A stretch of DNA of 64,000 bases, taken from Rossellomorea aquimaris. GTDB taxonomy: Bacteria; Bacillota; Bacilli; Bacillales; Bacillaceae_B. Positions within the stretch are counted from its first letter, which is position 1. Every line of letters begins with the position of its first letter. The notes beneath the pieces were generated by a model. It was not told the DNA's origin and did no database searches. It saw only the letters and a program-made list of their open reading frames with translations. The stretch covers positions 3,133,001-3,197,000 of the forward strand of contig NZ_CP141595.1 of the NCBI RefSeq assembly GCF_035590735.1, read 5' to 3'. A program made the position numbers and the translations under genes. Of the stretch, positions 36,858 to 47,831 are shown one piece after another.

Positions 36858-39509
36858 TTATAGTGATTTAAGCTCTTCGATTCTTGCTTTAACAGTCGCT
36901 TGTTTCTCTAAATAATCTTTTTCTTTTGCTTTTTCCTCATCTACTACATTTTGAGGCGCCTTGCTCACAAATTTTTCGTTGTTTAATTTGCCTTGAACCC
37001 GGGAAACTTCTTTCGTCCATTTCTCCAGTTCTTTTTGAAGGCGGGCAATTTCTTCTTCGATGTTGATTAACCCTTCTAATGGAAGGAATAAGTCTACACC
37101 TGTTACAACCGCCGTCATCGCTTTATCCGGTGTAACTAAATCTGTACCCATTTCCAGCTTCTCTGGATTACAGAATTTTTCAATATATGCTTTGTTCTTC
37201 TCGATGATCGTTAGGGTGTGTGCATCTTTTGCCTTCAGCATCAAGTTGATCTGCTTGCTCATCGGAGTGTTAACCTCTGCACGTACATTACGTACGGCAC
37301 GAATGATGTCTACGAGCAGCTTCATCTCTTCTGCTGCCGCTTCGTCTGTAAGTTCAACTTGAACCGTCGGCCATGCAGCCACCGTAATGGATTCGCCTTG
37401 ATGCGGCAAGTTCTGCCATATTTCCTCGGTAATAAACGGCATGAATGGGTGTAAAAGTCTCATTGTGTTGTCGAGTACATGAGCCAGAATCGAACGGGTC
37501 GTTTTCTTAGCTGCTTCGTCCTCGCCATATAGAGGCAATTTCGCCATTTCAATATACCAATCACAGAAATCATCCCAGATGAAGTTGTAAAGAACGCGTC
37601 CCACTTCACCAAATTCATAACGATCGGCCAATCGAGTCACGGTTTCGATCGTTTCATTTAAACGGGTAAGAATCCATTTATCCGCAACGGATTTTTCACC
37701 GGAAAGATCAATTTCGTCATACTTCATTCCGTCCATGTTCATAAGAGCGAAGCGTGATGCATTCCAGATCTTATTCGCAAAGTTCCAAACAGATTCTACT
37801 TTCTCAAAGGAAAAACGTAAATCCTGCCCCGGTGAGCTGCCTGTAGATAGGAAGTAGCGAAGTGAATCGGCACCGTACTTTTCGATGACATCCATCGGAT
37901 CTACACCATTACCTAATGACTTACTCATTTTGCGACCATCTGCATCCCGAACCAGTCCGTGAATCAGTACGTCTTTAAATGGACGTTCTCCTGTGAACTC
38001 CAGCCCTTGGAAGATCATGCGCGATACCCAGAAACCGATGATGTCATATCCCGTCACAAGTGTGTTGGTTGGGTAGTAGCGTTTAAAGTCCTCTGCATCC
38101 AGATCAGGCCAGCCCATTGTTGAAAATGGCCATAGAGCTGAACTGAACCATGTATCCAGTACATCCTCTTCCTGGGTCCAATTTTCAATGTCTTCCGGTG
38201 CTTCGTTGTTTACATAGGTTTCGCCTGTTTCCTTATGATACCAGGCCGGGATGCGATGTCCCCACCACAGCTGACGGGAAATACACCAGTCACGCGTGTT
38301 TTCCATCCAGCGCAGATAAGACGTCTCAAAGCGATCTGGGACGAAGTTGACCTTGTTCTCATCCTGCTGAAGTTTCACCGCTTCTTCTGCCAGTGGATCC
38401 ATCTTAACGAACCATTGAGTCGAAAGATAAGGCTCAACCACCGCTCCACTTCTTTCTGAGTGGCCGACTGAATGCATATGCTCTTCAATCTTGAATAGAA
38501 CTCCTGCTTCTTGTAGGTCCTTTACAATTTCTTTGCGACACTTAAAACGATCCATGCCTTGGTATTTATCCGCCTTGTCATTCATGGTTCCATCTTCGTT
38601 CATGACAAGAACTCGTTCTAAATTATGACGGTTTCCGATTTCGAAATCATTCGGGTCATGGGCAGGCGTGATTTTCACTGCACCGGAACCGAATTCCATA
38701 TCAACGTAGTCATCTCCTACGATCGGAATTTCACGTCCCACGATTGGAAGGGTAACGCTTTTGCCGATTAAATGTTTGTAGCGATCATCTTCCGGGTGAA
38801 CCGCAACGGCCGTATCACCAAGCATCGTTTCCGGACGTGTTGTGGCAATTTCAATGTGACCACTTCCATCAGCTAACGGATATCTCATATGATAGAATGC
38901 ACCTTGTACATCCTGGTGAATGACCTCAATGTCGGAAAGGGCCGTTTTCGTTGCCGGGTCCCAGTTGATGATGTATTCACCACGGTAAATCAGGCCTTTG
39001 TTATAAAGGTCTACAAATACCTTTTGTACAGCTTCCGATAAGCCCTCGTCCAACGTGAAACGTTCACGGCTATAATCCAGGCCTAATCCAACCTTAGACC
39101 ATTGCTGACGAATATGCTCAGCATATTCTTCTTTCCATTTCCATGTTTCTTCTACGAACTTTTCACGACCTAAGTCATAACGTGAAATGCCTTGATTGCG
39201 AAGTTTTTCATCCACTTTCGCCTGTGTCGCAATCCCGGCATGGTCCATACCCGGCAGCCATAATACATCGTAACCTTGCATGCGCTTCATTCTAGTCAGG
39301 ATATCTTGCAGCGTTGTGTCCCAAGCATGACCAAGATGAAGTTTTCCTGTTACGTTCGGAGGAGGAATGACAATTGTGTACGGCTCCTTCTCCTTATCGT
39401 TTTTGGCTTCGAAATATTTACCTTCCAGCCACCATTTGTATCTGCCCTGCTCAATGGCATTCGGATCATATTTTGTCGGCATGGATAATTGCTGATCTTG
39501 AGTTTCCAT
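36858..39509 (-). CDS. valS: Valyl-tRNA synthetase
   Basis: Class I synthetase, charges tRNA-Val in the cytosol. The 883-aa protein has the HIGH-type motif [14 protein letters not shown], the editing (CP1) domain with [14 protein letters not shown], the KMSKS loop [12 protein letters not shown] and a C-terminal coiled coil (about 810-880). Length matches B. subtilis ValS (880 aa). Controlled by a T-box leader upstream, so expression should rise when uncharged tRNA-Val accumulates. Confidence 0.98.
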   Translation of the reverse strand: METQDQQLSMPTKYDPNAIEQGRYKWWLEGKYFEAKNDKEKEPYTIVIPPPNVTGKLHLGHAWDTTLQDILTRMKRMQGYDVLWLPGMDHAGIATQAKVDEKLRNQGISRYDLGREKFVEETWKWKEEYAEHIRQQWSKVGLGLDYSRERFTLDEGLSEAVQKVFVDLYNKGLIYRGEYIINWDPATKTALSDIEVIHQDVQGAFYHMRYPLADGSGHIEIATTRPETMLGDTAVAVHPEDDRYKHLIGKSVTLPIVGREIPIVGDDYVDMEFGSGAVKITPAHDPNDFEIGNRHNLERVLVMNEDGTMNDKADKYQGMDRFKCRKEIVKDLQEAGVLFKIEEHMHSVGHSERSGAVVEPYLSTQWFVKMDPLAEEAVKLQQDENKVNFVPDRFETSYLRWMENTRDWCISRQLWWGHRIPAWYHKETGETYVNNEAPEDIENWTQEEDVLDTWFSSALWPFSTMGWPDLDAEDFKRYYPTNTLVTGYDIIGFWVSRMIFQGLEFTGERPFKDVLIHGLVRDADGRKMSKSLGNGVDPMDVIEKYGADSLRYFLSTGSSPGQDLRFSFEKVESVWNFANKIWNASRFALMNMDGMKYDEIDLSGEKSVADKWILTRLNETIETVTRLADRYEFGEVGRVLYNFIWDDFCDWYIEMAKLPLYGEDEAAKKTTRSILAHVLDNTMRLLHPFMPFITEEIWQNLPHQGESITVAAWPTVQVELTDEAAAEEMKLLVDIIRAVRNVRAEVNTPMSKQINLMLKAKDAHTLTIIEKNKAYIEKFCNPEKLEMGTDLVTPDKAMTAVVTGVDLFLPLEGLINIEEEIARLQKELEKWTKEVSRVQGKLNNEKFVSKAPQNVVDEEKAKEKDYLEKQATVKARIEELKSL

Positions 39510-39544
39510 TTGTTTTCCTCCTATAGTAGTGCGAATAACTACAC

Positions 39545-39829
39545 TTTTCTAAAAAAAATAAAAAAATCCCCCGTCCTATGAAAAGGACGAAGGATTCCAT
39601 TCGCGGTACCACCTTTTTTCTCAGGAGAAATAAGCCTCCTGAACTCTCGACGATCATAACGGCTTTTAACCGGCTTCTACTACTGAAATTCATAGAAACA
39701 GCTCTTCAGGCGACCTTCCATTGTCTTAACGTAGAAAATCTCTCAGCTAACGATTTTCCTCTCTGAAAGTAAGGATCAATGTACTCTTCCTGTTCATTGC
39801 TTTTCAAGTATTATTTATTTACTCATTAT
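39545..39829 (-). promoter_or_regulatory. T-box leader of valS
   Basis: About 285 nt of leader on the minus strand with the conserved T-box sequence AGGTGGTACCGCG (near 39601-39616), followed by a terminator hairpin (TCCTTCGTCC with GGACGGGGGA) and a U-run. Stem I motifs AGAGAGG and AAGAGCTG are present. A GTC valine triplet at 39712-39714 (minus) sits where the specifier is expected; the position is tentative. Confidence 0.92.
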
Positions 39830-39857
39830 AGTATAGGAAAAGATAAACTTTCGTCAA
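39830..39857 (-). promoter_or_regulatory. Sigma-A promoter of valS
   Basis: Minus-strand TTGACG (39852-39857) and TATACT (39830-39835) with a 16-bp spacer, immediately upstream of the T-box leader. Confidence 0.65.
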
Positions 39858-39969
39858 TCATTATCGCCAATTTTTCATAAAAATATTCATTTCGCCTACT
39901 CAGGCACCATTCTATTCTGTATTCATAAGATAAAGTAGTGAATATACCCAGGAAAGTGAGTGGACGAAT

Positions 39970-40158
39970 ATGAAGAAGATCAATCAATACACCATGCAGA
40001 AATGGATGGGAAACGCCCGGTTAATATGTAAACAATTCATCATACCCTTTACGATCTTTCAAGGGGTCAGGACCATTTTGCTTCCCACCACTTTTGATGT
40101 CCTTCTTTTAACTCTTTTCATCGGTATTGGCCTTGCCATTTATTTCGATTGGATTTAA
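39970..40158 (+). CDS. Small membrane protein, unknown
   Basis: A 62-aa protein: basic N-terminus (MKKINQYTMQKWMGNARLICKQFI) and a C-terminal hydrophobic half (TIFQG ... LLLTLFIGIGLAIYFDWI) with one or two membrane segments. It is the only plus-strand gene in this stretch, has GGAAAGTGAG upstream and its own strong terminator, so I consider it real. No function can be assigned. Confidence 0.7.
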   Translation: MKKINQYTMQKWMGNARLICKQFIIPFTIFQGVRTILLPTTFDVLLLTLFIGIGLAIYFDWI

Positions 40159-40159
40159 T

Positions 40160-40198
40160 GGACTGACGAAATGTGGACTTCGCCAGTCCTTTTTTTTA
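40160..40198 (+). terminator. Terminator of the small membrane protein gene
   Basis: Stem GGACTGACGAA/TTCGCCAGTCC followed by nine T. Confidence 0.9.
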
Positions 40199-41224
40199 TT
40201 CTGCCTCGGCCGCCTGCTCCTGCTTCTTTTTTTCCATTTCATCTAAACGCATGACCACGTATTCCGTGTTTTTCAGAAGCCAGTAATGCCGTTGAAGCTT
40301 CTTAAGGGATTTCCTTTCATTCCGCTTATCCTTCGGTGTATGAAAATACTTTTCCACCACAGCTATGACAGAGCTAGGGTAAGCTAAATAACTCATGAAC
40401 AGGAGCCGCTCTTCATTACGTACGGTAAAATGCTGAAAATACGTGGTAAGCCACTCGATGCATTCCTCATAATACTTAGGATAGGTTTTCAATGTTCTGG
40501 ACAAAAACGGCAGCAGGTCGTGGAAGGGTGAGGCCACCTTTGAGTTCTCAAAGTTATGAAAATAACCCAAGCCTCTTTCGTCGAATAAAAAATGCTCCGT
40601 GGATACCTTACCATGTGTAATGACAGTTCTGACCTTCTCCAGATCCTTCGTTTCCTCATACCATTCATCCAGCATTTTCCGTGAAAATTTCAGTGCTTGG
40701 GAAGCGTCCTTATAGTACATACAAAAATGAAATTGAAAAGGAGACATATACGTAGTCCTTTCACATGCTTCCACATACTCATCGAGAAACTGCTGTTCTT
40801 TATCCCACCTGGATGTCAGCTGCTCGTAATGAGATTCTCTCTCTTCTTTATCAATCTTTACTTCTTGAGAGGAGAGAGTATGAAGTCTTGCCAATTCCCG
40901 GAACATTTTCTGATGCTTTTCAAATTGATCTTCCCTTTCCAGGTTCAAGAGCCAGGGCATTACATAGTATAATTGCCCATCATTCCACACTGCATAGCGC
41001 CCATCCAATGTCGGATAGATCGGAACAATCCGGTTATAGCCCCTTTGAAACAACATTTGTACATTCCTGACAAAATCAACTCCAGTTTGGGCGGGCAGCT
41101 GCTTCACAGCAAGTGTACCTTTATTGGAGAATACTTTGGAAATCTTCCCGTAATTCTCAACAAAATGGGGTTCGACACCATAAGGTTGTAAGACAGGCTT
41201 TAATCCCTCCAGCGTTTGTACCAT
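40196..41224 (-). CDS. ysxE: Spore coat-associated kinase-like protein YsxE
   Basis: A ~342-aa member of the CotS/YsxE family, which has an aminoglycoside phosphotransferase-like fold. Seen: N-lobe GTLAVKQLPAQTG (with the lysine), a catalytic-loop-like ITHGKVSTEHFLFDERG instead of the usual HGDLHxxN, and an FHNFENSK strand. The lost catalytic residues suggest it may not be an active kinase. It lies after spoVID and before valS as in B. subtilis. Start ATG at 41224 behind AAGGTGAG. Confidence 0.9.
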   Translation of the reverse strand: MVQTLEGLKPVLQPYGVEPHFVENYGKISKVFSNKGTLAVKQLPAQTGVDFVRNVQMLFQRGYNRIVPIYPTLDGRYAVWNDGQLYYVMPWLLNLEREDQFEKHQKMFRELARLHTLSSQEVKIDKEERESHYEQLTSRWDKEQQFLDEYVEACERTTYMSPFQFHFCMYYKDASQALKFSRKMLDEWYEETKDLEKVRTVITHGKVSTEHFLFDERGLGYFHNFENSKVASPFHDLLPFLSRTLKTYPKYYEECIEWLTTYFQHFTVRNEERLLFMSYLAYPSSVIAVVEKYFHTPKDKRNERKSLKKLQRHYWLLKNTEYVVMRLDEMEKKKQEQAAEAE

Positions 41225-41354
41225 ACCTCTCACCTTCTAAGATAACTTTTATAAAAAAAACGGACTAACTCCAATGGATTTGGTGTCAGCCCCGTAGTTC
41301 CTTCTATATTGCAATTGCGCTCTACTCAGATGGTAGCGATTTTGCTATATTCCT

Positions 41355-42575
41355 TTAACCCTTGAAGACATATTCGCTTTTCGGGATATATAGAACCTGC
41401 CCTACATAGACGTCTTGATTGGCTTCAAGTTGATTGACCCTCAATAGCTGAGGAATGGTTAGATCATACTTTTCTGCAATATAATCCAGCGTCTCTCCCT
41501 CTTGAACAATGCACACCCTTAATGTTGCACCCTTTTCCTCTTCTTTTCTCGCAAAGAAATCGGTAAGGGAAATGGTCTCATATTTCTTTTTACCTTTAGT
41601 CTTTTTCTTTTCATCCTGCTCTTCTCCGCTTTCTTCCATTTCTGCTTCTACTGCGGATGATGAAGAGGACTCTTCTTCTTCCACCTCCTGCTGTTTGTAT
41701 TTAGGAGGCGGCGTGTAGGCAGCATTGGGTTGAGCCGGCTGTTCTTCTGATGACTCGCTCAGTTCATGCTGTGGCAATTCAAATACGTTTTCTTTTCGGA
41801 AATAATTTTCCTCATAGTTATGAGCATGATGAGCATCGTATTGAATCTGTACAGGTATCTCATCGTCATCCTCAGATGGAGGTGTCCGTCCTTCCAGGTT
41901 AAACGGCTGGTACTCGTCGTCTTCAGAGGCCACTTCGTCATCCTCTTCTTCAACGTTCGACGTTAATTCTTCAACGTCGTAGTTCTCATACTCGTATACT
42001 TCTTCTCTTTCTTCTTGCTCTTCTTCTGTTTCTACTTCTTCCTCCGCTGTATCCTCTTCTACTTCGGCAACTGCACTCGAACGGTAAAGCGGCTCGTAAT
42101 CTTCCGCTCTGCTAAATTCAGCTTCAAGGGGAGTATGAGTCTGCTGTTCTCCATAAATCCCTGTAATCGTTAAATCGGCATTCAATTTTAGACAAGCATT
42201 CTCGGGAACCATGTAGTCGAATGACTCCACGAACACGTCGATATCGCCCAGATTGGCAATTCTATTTTTCGGAATCGTCACATCGACGGGGAAACGGTGG
42301 ACAAATTCATACTCACCTTTTTCCCTCTTTTCTACTATTTGAACAAACTTACCACCCGCTTCAAACTCATCCTCTTCTTCGTCTCTCGGTGAGGTTGGTA
42401 AATATTCACCGGAAAGATCAAGGCTACCCCTGATAAGTACGTATTGCTCTTGCTCTTGTATCGTTATATGAGGATCTAAGGAGATAGATAGCAATTCTTC
42501 AACTTCCTGTCCTTTTTTGAACCAAATTGATTCTTCCAAAGAAAATCGCAAACACGATTGTTGTTCATGTGACAA
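41355..42575 (-). CDS. spoVID: Spore coat morphogenetic protein SpoVID
   Basis: Directs coat encasement of the forespore with SafA and SpoIVA. The 406-aa protein has an N-terminal SPOCS domain (about 1-140, LRFSLEESIWFKKGQEVEELLSIS), a long Glu/Asp-rich middle and a C-terminal LysM domain (about 355-403, VQEGETLDYIAEKYDLT). This is the standard domain order; the acidic spacer length varies between species. Expression is expected under sigma-E. Confidence 0.95.
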   Translation of the reverse strand: MSHEQQSCLRFSLEESIWFKKGQEVEELLSISLDPHITIQEQEQYVLIRGSLDLSGEYLPTSPRDEEEDEFEAGGKFVQIVEKREKGEYEFVHRFPVDVTIPKNRIANLGDIDVFVESFDYMVPENACLKLNADLTITGIYGEQQTHTPLEAEFSRAEDYEPLYRSSAVAEVEEDTAEEEVETEEEQEEREEVYEYENYDVEELTSNVEEEDDEVASEDDEYQPFNLEGRTPPSEDDDEIPVQIQYDAHHAHNYEENYFRKENVFELPQHELSESSEEQPAQPNAAYTPPPKYKQQEVEEEESSSSSAVEAEMEESGEEQDEKKKTKGKKKYETISLTDFFARKEEEKGATLRVCIVQEGETLDYIAEKYDLTIPQLLRVNQLEANQDVYVGQVLYIPKSEYVFKG

Positions 42576-42854
42576 AAGAAATTCCTCCTTTCAGGTTCCA
42601 AACAAAGAAATAGTAAACAATGCCATTATCACTTTATGAACCGAAAAGGAGGATTATGATAGGAAAACGAAAAGTTGTGGGGAGTGTGGGGATTTTTGAT
42701 TTAGAAACCGGAGTGTATTTCGAATTGATGTTGGTCGTTTCGATTTATCGACCGTTATCTTGATTTATCGACATTCAAATGGATTTATCGACCGTTCTAC
42801 AAAATTCGACACCCTTCCATTTCCAAAACAACACCTCTCCTATTAAATAGCCAT
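42576..42854. other. Intergenic region spoVID-hemL
   Basis: About 280 bp without a gene. It must contain the spoVID promoter. The part from 42740 to 42792 holds the phased GATTTATCGAC repeats; a degenerate relative (GATTTAGAAAC) occurs at 42698. Confidence 0.6.
42742..42792. repeat. Phased 11-bp repeat array, three copies
   Basis: GATTTATCGAC starts at 42742, 42762 and 42782, exactly 20 bp apart; the first and third extend to GATTTATCGACCGTT. The arrangement is like the array at 4173-4266 but with another motif. CRISPR is excluded by size. Function unknown. Confidence 0.78.
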
Positions 42855-42886
42855 AAAAAATAGCCGACCCCCAAAGGATCGGCTAT
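42855..42886 (-). terminator. Terminator of the hem operon
   Basis: Stem ATAGCCGA/TCGGCTAT, then six U on the minus strand, directly after the hemL stop. Confidence 0.9.
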
Positions 42887-42891
42887 CATCA

Positions 42892-44184
42892 TTACTTCTT
42901 ACTAATCTTCTCAAACGCTTTTTCCGCTGCTTCAAGGGTTTTTTCAATATCTTTATCTGTGTGAGCTGTCGACAAGAATAGTCCTTCGAATTGTGAAGGT
43001 GGTAAGAATACACCTTCCTGAGCCATTTCATGGTAGTAATCGGCAAACATCTCCAGGTCTGATGACTTGGCGCCTTCGTAGTTGGTTACTTCTTCATTCG
43101 TGAAGAAGATCCCGATCATGGAACCGGCACGATTGATTCTGTGAGGGATGTTATGCTTTTCTGCCGCTTTCTTTAATCCTTCTTCCAACAGGTCTGCTTT
43201 GCGTGCGAACTCTGTGTACGTTTCAGGAGTCAGCTGGCTCAGGGTTTCGTATCCTGCTGTCATGGCCAATGGATTTCCGGATAGGGTTCCGGCTTGATAG
43301 ATCGGACCGCTTGGAGCGATTCTTTCCATGATTTCAGCTTTACCTCCGTATGCACCTACCGGCAGGCCTCCACCAATGACTTTTCCTAAACAAGTTAAGT
43401 CCGGGGTTACATTGTAATAGCCTTGGGCACATCCGTATCCGACACGGAATCCAGTCATGACTTCATCAAATATTAACAAAGAACCATGATTTTCCGTTAT
43501 TTCACGAAGGCCTTCCAGGAAGCCGGGCTGAGGTGGAACGACACCCATATTGCCGGCAACAGGTTCTACGATCACACCGGCGATGTCATCACCAAATTGT
43601 TCAAAGGCATAACGGGTGCTTTCCAAGTCATTATAAGGCACCGTAATCGTATTCTTTGCTACGCCTTCAGGTACACCAGGGCTGTCGGGCAACCCGAGAG
43701 TCGCAACACCTGATCCTGCCTTGATTAATAAGGAATCTCCATGACCGTGGTAGCAGCCTTCGAACTTGAGGATTTTATTGCGTCCAGTGTATCCACGCGC
43801 AAGACGCAGGGCACTCATCGTCGCCTCCGTACCAGAGGAGACCATACGGACCACTTCGATACTTGGAACTCTTTCAATAACTAGTTCGGCAAGTTTGTTT
43901 TCAATCTCTGTCGGGGCACCGAAGCTTGTCCCGTTTTCCGCTACCTTTTTGATGGATTCCACCACACGGTCATTGCTGTGACCAAGAATGAGTGGTCCCC
44001 AGGAAAGAACATAGTCAATATATTCATTTCCATCGATATCGTAAATTTTAGCTCCTTTTCCTCTTTCCATGAAAATAGGATCCATTTTTACGGATTTGAA
44101 TGCCCGTACAGGACTGTTCACTCCGCCAGGCATCAGTTTTACTGCTTCTTTAAACGCTTGCTTCGATTTCTCATATGAACGCAT
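42892..44184 (-). CDS. hemL: Glutamate-1-semialdehyde 2,1-aminomutase
   Basis: PLP enzyme that turns glutamate-1-semialdehyde into 5-aminolevulinate. The 430-aa protein (the B. subtilis length) starts [14 protein letters not shown], has [13 protein letters not shown] and the PLP lysine in [17 protein letters not shown]. The ATG at 44184 is behind AAAGGAGG. It is the last gene of hemAXCDBL. Confidence 0.97.
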   Translation of the reverse strand: MRSYEKSKQAFKEAVKLMPGGVNSPVRAFKSVKMDPIFMERGKGAKIYDIDGNEYIDYVLSWGPLILGHSNDRVVESIKKVAENGTSFGAPTEIENKLAELVIERVPSIEVVRMVSSGTEATMSALRLARGYTGRNKILKFEGCYHGHGDSLLIKAGSGVATLGLPDSPGVPEGVAKNTITVPYNDLESTRYAFEQFGDDIAGVIVEPVAGNMGVVPPQPGFLEGLREITENHGSLLIFDEVMTGFRVGYGCAQGYYNVTPDLTCLGKVIGGGLPVGAYGGKAEIMERIAPSGPIYQAGTLSGNPLAMTAGYETLSQLTPETYTEFARKADLLEEGLKKAAEKHNIPHRINRAGSMIGIFFTNEEVTNYEGAKSSDLEMFADYYHEMAQEGVFLPPSQFEGLFLSTAHTDKDIEKTLEAAEKAFEKISKK

Positions 44185-44239
44185 TCCGGGTTCCTCCTTT
44201 AGTGATCTCTTCGTCATCCTTACAGGAACTTTCCACCAA

Positions 44240-45214
44240 TTAGGATAACCAATTCGCTACATCTTTTGCAAAATACGTGATGATGAGGTCTGCACCCGCA
44301 CGTTTCATGCTTGTCAGTTTTTCCATTACGATTTCCTGTTCGTTTACCCAGCCGTTTTGAGCCGCTGCTTTCACCATGCTGTACTCTCCACTAACATTAT
44401 AAGCGACAACTGGCGCATTAAAACGGTCTTTCACTTCCCGCATGATATCTAAATAGGAAAGGGCAGGTTTGACAATTAAGAAGTCTGCGCCTTCTTCTAT
44501 ATCCGACTGTGCTTCTCTTAACGCTTCGAGGCGATTCGCAGGGTCCATCTGATACGTTCTGCGATCTCCAAATTGCGGTGTGGAGTGTGCTGCATCACGG
44601 AATGGACCATAGAAGCTTGAGGAGTACTTAACGGCATATGACATGATCGGCACATCATGATAGCCCGCCGCGTCTAATCCGTGGCGGATCGCTGCAACGA
44701 ATCCATCCATCATATTCGAAGGAGCAATGATATCAGCTCCCGCTTCAGCCTGGCTGACCGCCGTTTTTGCTAATAGATCAAGCGTAGGGTCATTCAGTAC
44801 TTTTCCATCTTTAACGATTCCACAATGTCCGTGGCTCGTATATTGACATAAACAAGTATCGGCAATGACGACAAGCTCAGGATAATGTTCCTTCACAAAT
44901 CGGGTTGCTCTTTGGACGATTCCGTGGTCATGATACGCTTGTGTTCCTGTCTCATCTTTTTCAGCTGGAACACCGAAAAGAATAATGGATTTAATACCTA
45001 AGGAAACCACTTCATCCATTTCTGCTTTTAAGTTATCCAGGGAAATGTGAAAAACCCCTGGCATGGAAGGAACGACATTTTTAATATTTTCCCCTTCCAC
45101 TACAAACAGTGGATAAATTAAATCTTCTTTTCTGAGATGAGTTTCTCTTACTAACGCACGCATATGATCTGATTGACGCAGGCGGCGATGACGATTAAAA
45201 TGCAGATCTTTCAT
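44240..45214 (-). CDS. hemB: Delta-aminolevulinic acid dehydratase (porphobilinogen synthase)
   Basis: Condenses two 5-aminolevulinates to porphobilinogen. The 324-aa TIM-barrel enzyme has the cysteine-rich zinc site [15 protein letters not shown] and the two active lysines in [14 protein letters not shown] and [12 protein letters not shown]. It is the zinc-dependent type. It lies between hemD and hemL, 28 bp after hemD. Confidence 0.97.
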   Translation of the reverse strand: MKDLHFNRHRRLRQSDHMRALVRETHLRKEDLIYPLFVVEGENIKNVVPSMPGVFHISLDNLKAEMDEVVSLGIKSIILFGVPAEKDETGTQAYHDHGIVQRATRFVKEHYPELVVIADTCLCQYTSHGHCGIVKDGKVLNDPTLDLLAKTAVSQAEAGADIIAPSNMMDGFVAAIRHGLDAAGYHDVPIMSYAVKYSSSFYGPFRDAAHSTPQFGDRRTYQMDPANRLEALREAQSDIEEGADFLIVKPALSYLDIMREVKDRFNAPVVAYNVSGEYSMVKAAAQNGWVNEQEIVMEKLTSMKRAGADLIITYFAKDVANWLS

Positions 45215-45241
45215 GTGAAAACCTCCTAAGTAAATAAAGCA

Positions 45242-46033
45242 TTATTGTGATGATCTATTCGTGATGAATTTTTTCATTTCGTTTACCATTTCATTTACAG
45301 TATAAATGCTTGGACAGATTTTTACATGTAATCCGTACTGCTCAGCAGTATTTCTTGTAATGGGACCAATGCAGGCAATGGGTATATCCTGGATTTTATC
45401 ATGAAGCCTGTGCTGATCGACCACCTTCATAAAATGATGAACGGTTGATGAGCTGGTAAACGTAATAATATCAGGTTTCTCTTCTTCAATGATGTCCTTC
45501 AACTGACCGATGCACCCTTCTGGAAGGACGGTTTCATAGACGATCCATTCCTGACAGGACACCCCTGCAGAGGCGAGCTCTGAAGCAATGACGTTTCTTG
45601 CCAGGTTCCCCTTTGGGATCAGGACGTCCCCTGAAGGCTTCACCTTCGAAATGAATTCGTCTGCAAAGTCATCCCCTGTAAAATGCTCAGGCACGAAAGA
45701 AACAGGGATTCCATTCTTCTTGCAATAGTGTTCCGTTTTACTTCCGACTGCAGCAAACTTCCCGGAAAAAGAAGATAAATCGAGCTGTAATCGTTTTAAT
45801 GCTTGAAGAAAGAATCTCACTCCATTTTTACTGGTGAAAATAATCCATTCGTACGTATGTATGGTTGTATGAAGATTCGTTTCCCACTCATCTTCATGAG
45901 GTTGAAAATGAAGGAGCGGCGCCACAATCGGAACCCCTCCCACGTCTTCAATGAGGGAAGCCGTTTCACTGGATCCCTCACTTCCGCGAGTAATCAAAAC
46001 CTTTATGTTTTCTAAAGGCCCTTTACCCTTCAT
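45242..46033 (-). CDS. hemD: Uroporphyrinogen-III synthase
   Basis: Closes hydroxymethylbilane to uroporphyrinogen III with ring D inversion. The 263-aa protein has the two-domain HemD pattern, with VLITRGSEGSSETASLIEDVG at the start and the conserved FTSSSTVHHFMKV and ACIGPITRNTAEQYG in the second domain. The family is weakly conserved, but the operon position fixes the call. Its start overlaps the hemC stop. Confidence 0.95.
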   Translation of the reverse strand: MKGKGPLENIKVLITRGSEGSSETASLIEDVGGVPIVAPLLHFQPHEDEWETNLHTTIHTYEWIIFTSKNGVRFFLQALKRLQLDLSSFSGKFAAVGSKTEHYCKKNGIPVSFVPEHFTGDDFADEFISKVKPSGDVLIPKGNLARNVIASELASAGVSCQEWIVYETVLPEGCIGQLKDIIEEEKPDIITFTSSSTVHHFMKVVDQHRLHDKIQDIPIACIGPITRNTAEQYGLHVKICPSIYTVNEMVNEMKKFITNRSSQ

Positions 46034-46965
46034 TATTGATCTAGCTCCTCTTTCACCTGATCGATTAAAGCCTTAGCTCCCAGGTCTGTTAAGCTTTCAG
46101 CGACTCTTTCCCCTACTTGCTGAGGGTTTTGTCCCACCATATATTCTTTATAAATCGTTTTCCCATCAGGTGAAGCTACAAGCCCGGTTAAAGCTACGTC
46201 CCCATTATCTTTCAGCTCGGCAAATCCAGCAATCGGCACCTGACATCCGCCTTCCATTTTATGAAGGAACGCTCTTTCAGCCGTAACGGTCTCAGTCGTC
46301 TCAACACAAGCAAACTTCTGAAGAAGCTCAAGCAACTCAGAATCATCTTCCCTGCATTCAATGGATAACGCACCTTGTCCGACTGCAGGCAGACAAAGGT
46401 CCGGATCAAGGAATTCCGTTACAACATCTGATGTCCAGCCCATACGTGATAACCCTGCCGCTGCTAGGATGATCGCGTCGTAATCCTCATTTTTAAGCTT
46501 CGTTAAGCGCGTATCGATATTTCCACGGATCCATTTGATTTCAAGATCTGGACGAACGGATAAAATCTGTGCTCCTCTGCGCAGACTGCTCGTTCCTATG
46601 ATTGCACCACCCGGTAAATCTTTAAGTGCCACATGATTTTTACTGATGAAAGCATCACGGTGATCCTCGCGAATCGGTATACATCCGATGGTCAGTCCTT
46701 CAGGTAAAACCGCAGGCATGTCTTTCATACTATGAACGGCCATATCGATTTCTTTATCCAGCATCGCTTGCTCAATTTCTTTAACAAACAAGCCTTTTCC
46801 ACCGACTTTTGACAAGGTGACATCAAGGATCTGATCACCTTTTGTAACGATTTCCTTCACTTCGAATACGTAAGAGGGATCCAGTGCTTTCAACTGATTG
46901 ATCACCCAATTTGTTTGTGTCAGTGCTAATTTACTTCTTCTTGATCCAACAATGATTTTTCTCAT
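46033..46965 (-). CDS. hemC: Hydroxymethylbilane synthase
   Basis: Polymerises four porphobilinogens. The 310-aa protein has [15 protein letters not shown], the substrate arginines in [12 protein letters not shown] and [13 protein letters not shown], and the dipyrromethane-cofactor cysteine in [12 protein letters not shown]. Co-transcribed with hemX (17 bp upstream) and hemD (overlap). Confidence 0.97.
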   Translation of the reverse strand: MRKIIVGSRRSKLALTQTNWVINQLKALDPSYVFEVKEIVTKGDQILDVTLSKVGGKGLFVKEIEQAMLDKEIDMAVHSMKDMPAVLPEGLTIGCIPIREDHRDAFISKNHVALKDLPGGAIIGTSSLRRGAQILSVRPDLEIKWIRGNIDTRLTKLKNEDYDAIILAAAGLSRMGWTSDVVTEFLDPDLCLPAVGQGALSIECREDDSELLELLQKFACVETTETVTAERAFLHKMEGGCQVPIAGFAELKDNGDVALTGLVASPDGKTIYKEYMVGQNPQQVGERVAESLTDLGAKALIDQVKEELDQ

Positions 46966-46982
46966 AATGACCTCCTGAAAAC

Positions 46983-47816
46983 TTATGAATACCAGAAATG
47001 AAATGAAGACAACCTACTGCCCAGGAAAAAGTTAATTAAAATGATCAAAAAGGCTGCAACATTAAGAAATGCTAATGACTTACCAAATACATTTTTTTTA
47101 ATGCGAAGATACAAATAACTACTATATAAAATTAATAGAATGAATGAGCCTACTATTTTCGGATCATACCAAATGAAATCCGGCAGTTTAATGTATGCCC
47201 ATTGCAGCCCCAGTATCAAGCTCAATAGAAGCATGGCTACACCAATGGAGTTCGATATATAGGAAATCTTCTCAAGTTTGGACAAATCACTGATTCTCCA
47301 TAACCTTTGTCCCCATTTTTTCTCCTTTAATAATTTAAATTGCAGGAGGTAAAGCAGGGAAAACACAAAGGATAGTGAAAAGGCTCCATATGAAAGGATG
47401 GCCATCGTAATATGAATCAACAATAGTTCAGATACGAGCTGTTCTGCCATCGCCTGTGACTCTACCTGTACCGGTGCAAACGTATGGATCGCCATGATGA
47501 TGAATCCCAGTACATTTGTGAAGAACACCGTAAAGTCCACTCTTAATAATCGATTGATGACAAGTGACAGGGTGATGAGGACCCAGGCATAAAAATAAAG
47601 TCCCTCAAAGATGGTGAGGACCGGAAACCTGCCTGTATTCATCATGTATAGAAATAAAAAGATTGTTTGAAGGATCCAAACAATCGCAAGTAACCAGAAG
47701 GCAAACAGATTCGCCTTCCGGTTTTTGTTTAAGAAATCTATAAAGTAAAAGAGAATACTAATAGCATACAGAACAATCATAAGTTCGTGCAGCCTAGTCA
47801 TCGTTTGTTCAAACAT
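46983..47816 (-). CDS. hemX: HemX, cytochrome c assembly-like membrane protein
   Basis: A 277-aa protein with eight hydrophobic segments, member of the CcmC/CcsA-like family. In B. subtilis HemX lowers the level of HemA protein post-transcriptionally. Conserved start [27 protein letters not shown] (only partly shown) and [18 protein letters not shown] at 47816 behind GTGAGG; five extra upstream codons are not supported. Confidence 0.94.
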   Translation of the reverse strand: MFEQTMTRLHELMIVLYAISILFYFIDFLNKNRKANLFAFWLLAIVWILQTIFLFLYMMNTGRFPVLTIFEGLYFYAWVLITLSLVINRLLRVDFTVFFTNVLGFIIMAIHTFAPVQVESQAMAEQLVSELLLIHITMAILSYGAFSLSFVFSLLYLLQFKLLKEKKWGQRLWRISDLSKLEKISYISNSIGVAMLLLSLILGLQWAYIKLPDFIWYDPKIVGSFILLILYSSYLYLRIKKNVFGKSLAFLNVAAFLIILINFFLGSRLSSFHFWYS

Positions 47817-47831
47817 AGACAATAACCTCAC

